Source: JBDGPU01 sp042219525
GTDB lineage: Archaea > Halobacteriota > Halobacteria > Halobacteriales > Haloferacaceae
Length of the DNA stretch: 12,770 bases
Reading direction: 5' to 3'
NCBI GenBank assembly: GCA_042219525.1
Contig: JBDGPU010000111.1
Location: 1 to 12,770 of the forward strand
Shown piece after piece: positions 12,744 to 12,770 of the stretch. The notes under the pieces were generated by a model, which saw only the letters and a list, made by a program, of their open reading frames with translations, was not told the DNA's origin and did no database searches. Numbering within the stretch: position 1 is the stretch's first letter; every line of letters starts with the position of its first letter. The position numbers and the translations under genes are program-made.

Positions 12744-12770
12744 TCGGCCGCTCGCGGTCGCTGAGCGACA

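Overview
The window is haloarchaeal chromosome (class Halobacteria). The evidence is the high G+C, proteins rich in Asp and Glu, leaderless-style promoters with an A/T-rich box about 25-31 bases before many start codons, and archaeal genes such as a 54-residue Sec61-beta and a 49-residue ribosomal protein L40e. The genus cannot be fixed from the sequence.

Layout. 1-368 has no convincing gene. It holds a structured GC-rich repeat element and three copies of an 18-base motif spaced 77-78 bases apart. 369-1285 (minus) is pdxT-hisE with a 4-base overlap, followed by Sec61-beta (minus). A small thioredoxin and L40e lie on the plus strand, then a metallo-beta-lactamase-fold hydrolase (minus). At about 3040 the sequence becomes visibly richer in A+T. 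One 60-base line counted by hand at 4501-4560 is 29/60 G+C, against 40/60 at 7501-7560. This accessory segment carries a two-gene cassette, 3341-5578: a protein I do not recognise, then a protein with a PD-(D/E)XK nuclease signature. After it comes a small membrane-protein gene (minus, 5694-5976) that looks frameshifted right after its start. The core genome resumes with an acidic DUF5786-type protein, a DUF99 protein, a family 4 uracil-DNA glycosylase, the phosphonate/phosphate ABC transporter phnD-phnC-phnE (minus), hisH, a MazG-like pyrophosphohydrolase (minus) and a HAD hydrolase. The right end, 12525-12770, has a strong TATA-like box, three mutually complementary segments, and a 15-base inverted match to the left-end element.

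How the genes work together. HisE and HisH both belong to histidine synthesis but sit about 10 kb apart. PdxT supplies ammonia for pyridoxal phosphate synthesis, and its synthase partner PdxS is not here. PhnD, PhnC and PhnE form one complete importer. DUF5786 and DUF99 look co-transcribed, with the glycosylase behind its own promoter. The most interesting candidate for something undescribed is the two-gene cassette with the nuclease-like protein. Its function is inferred from motif and context only.
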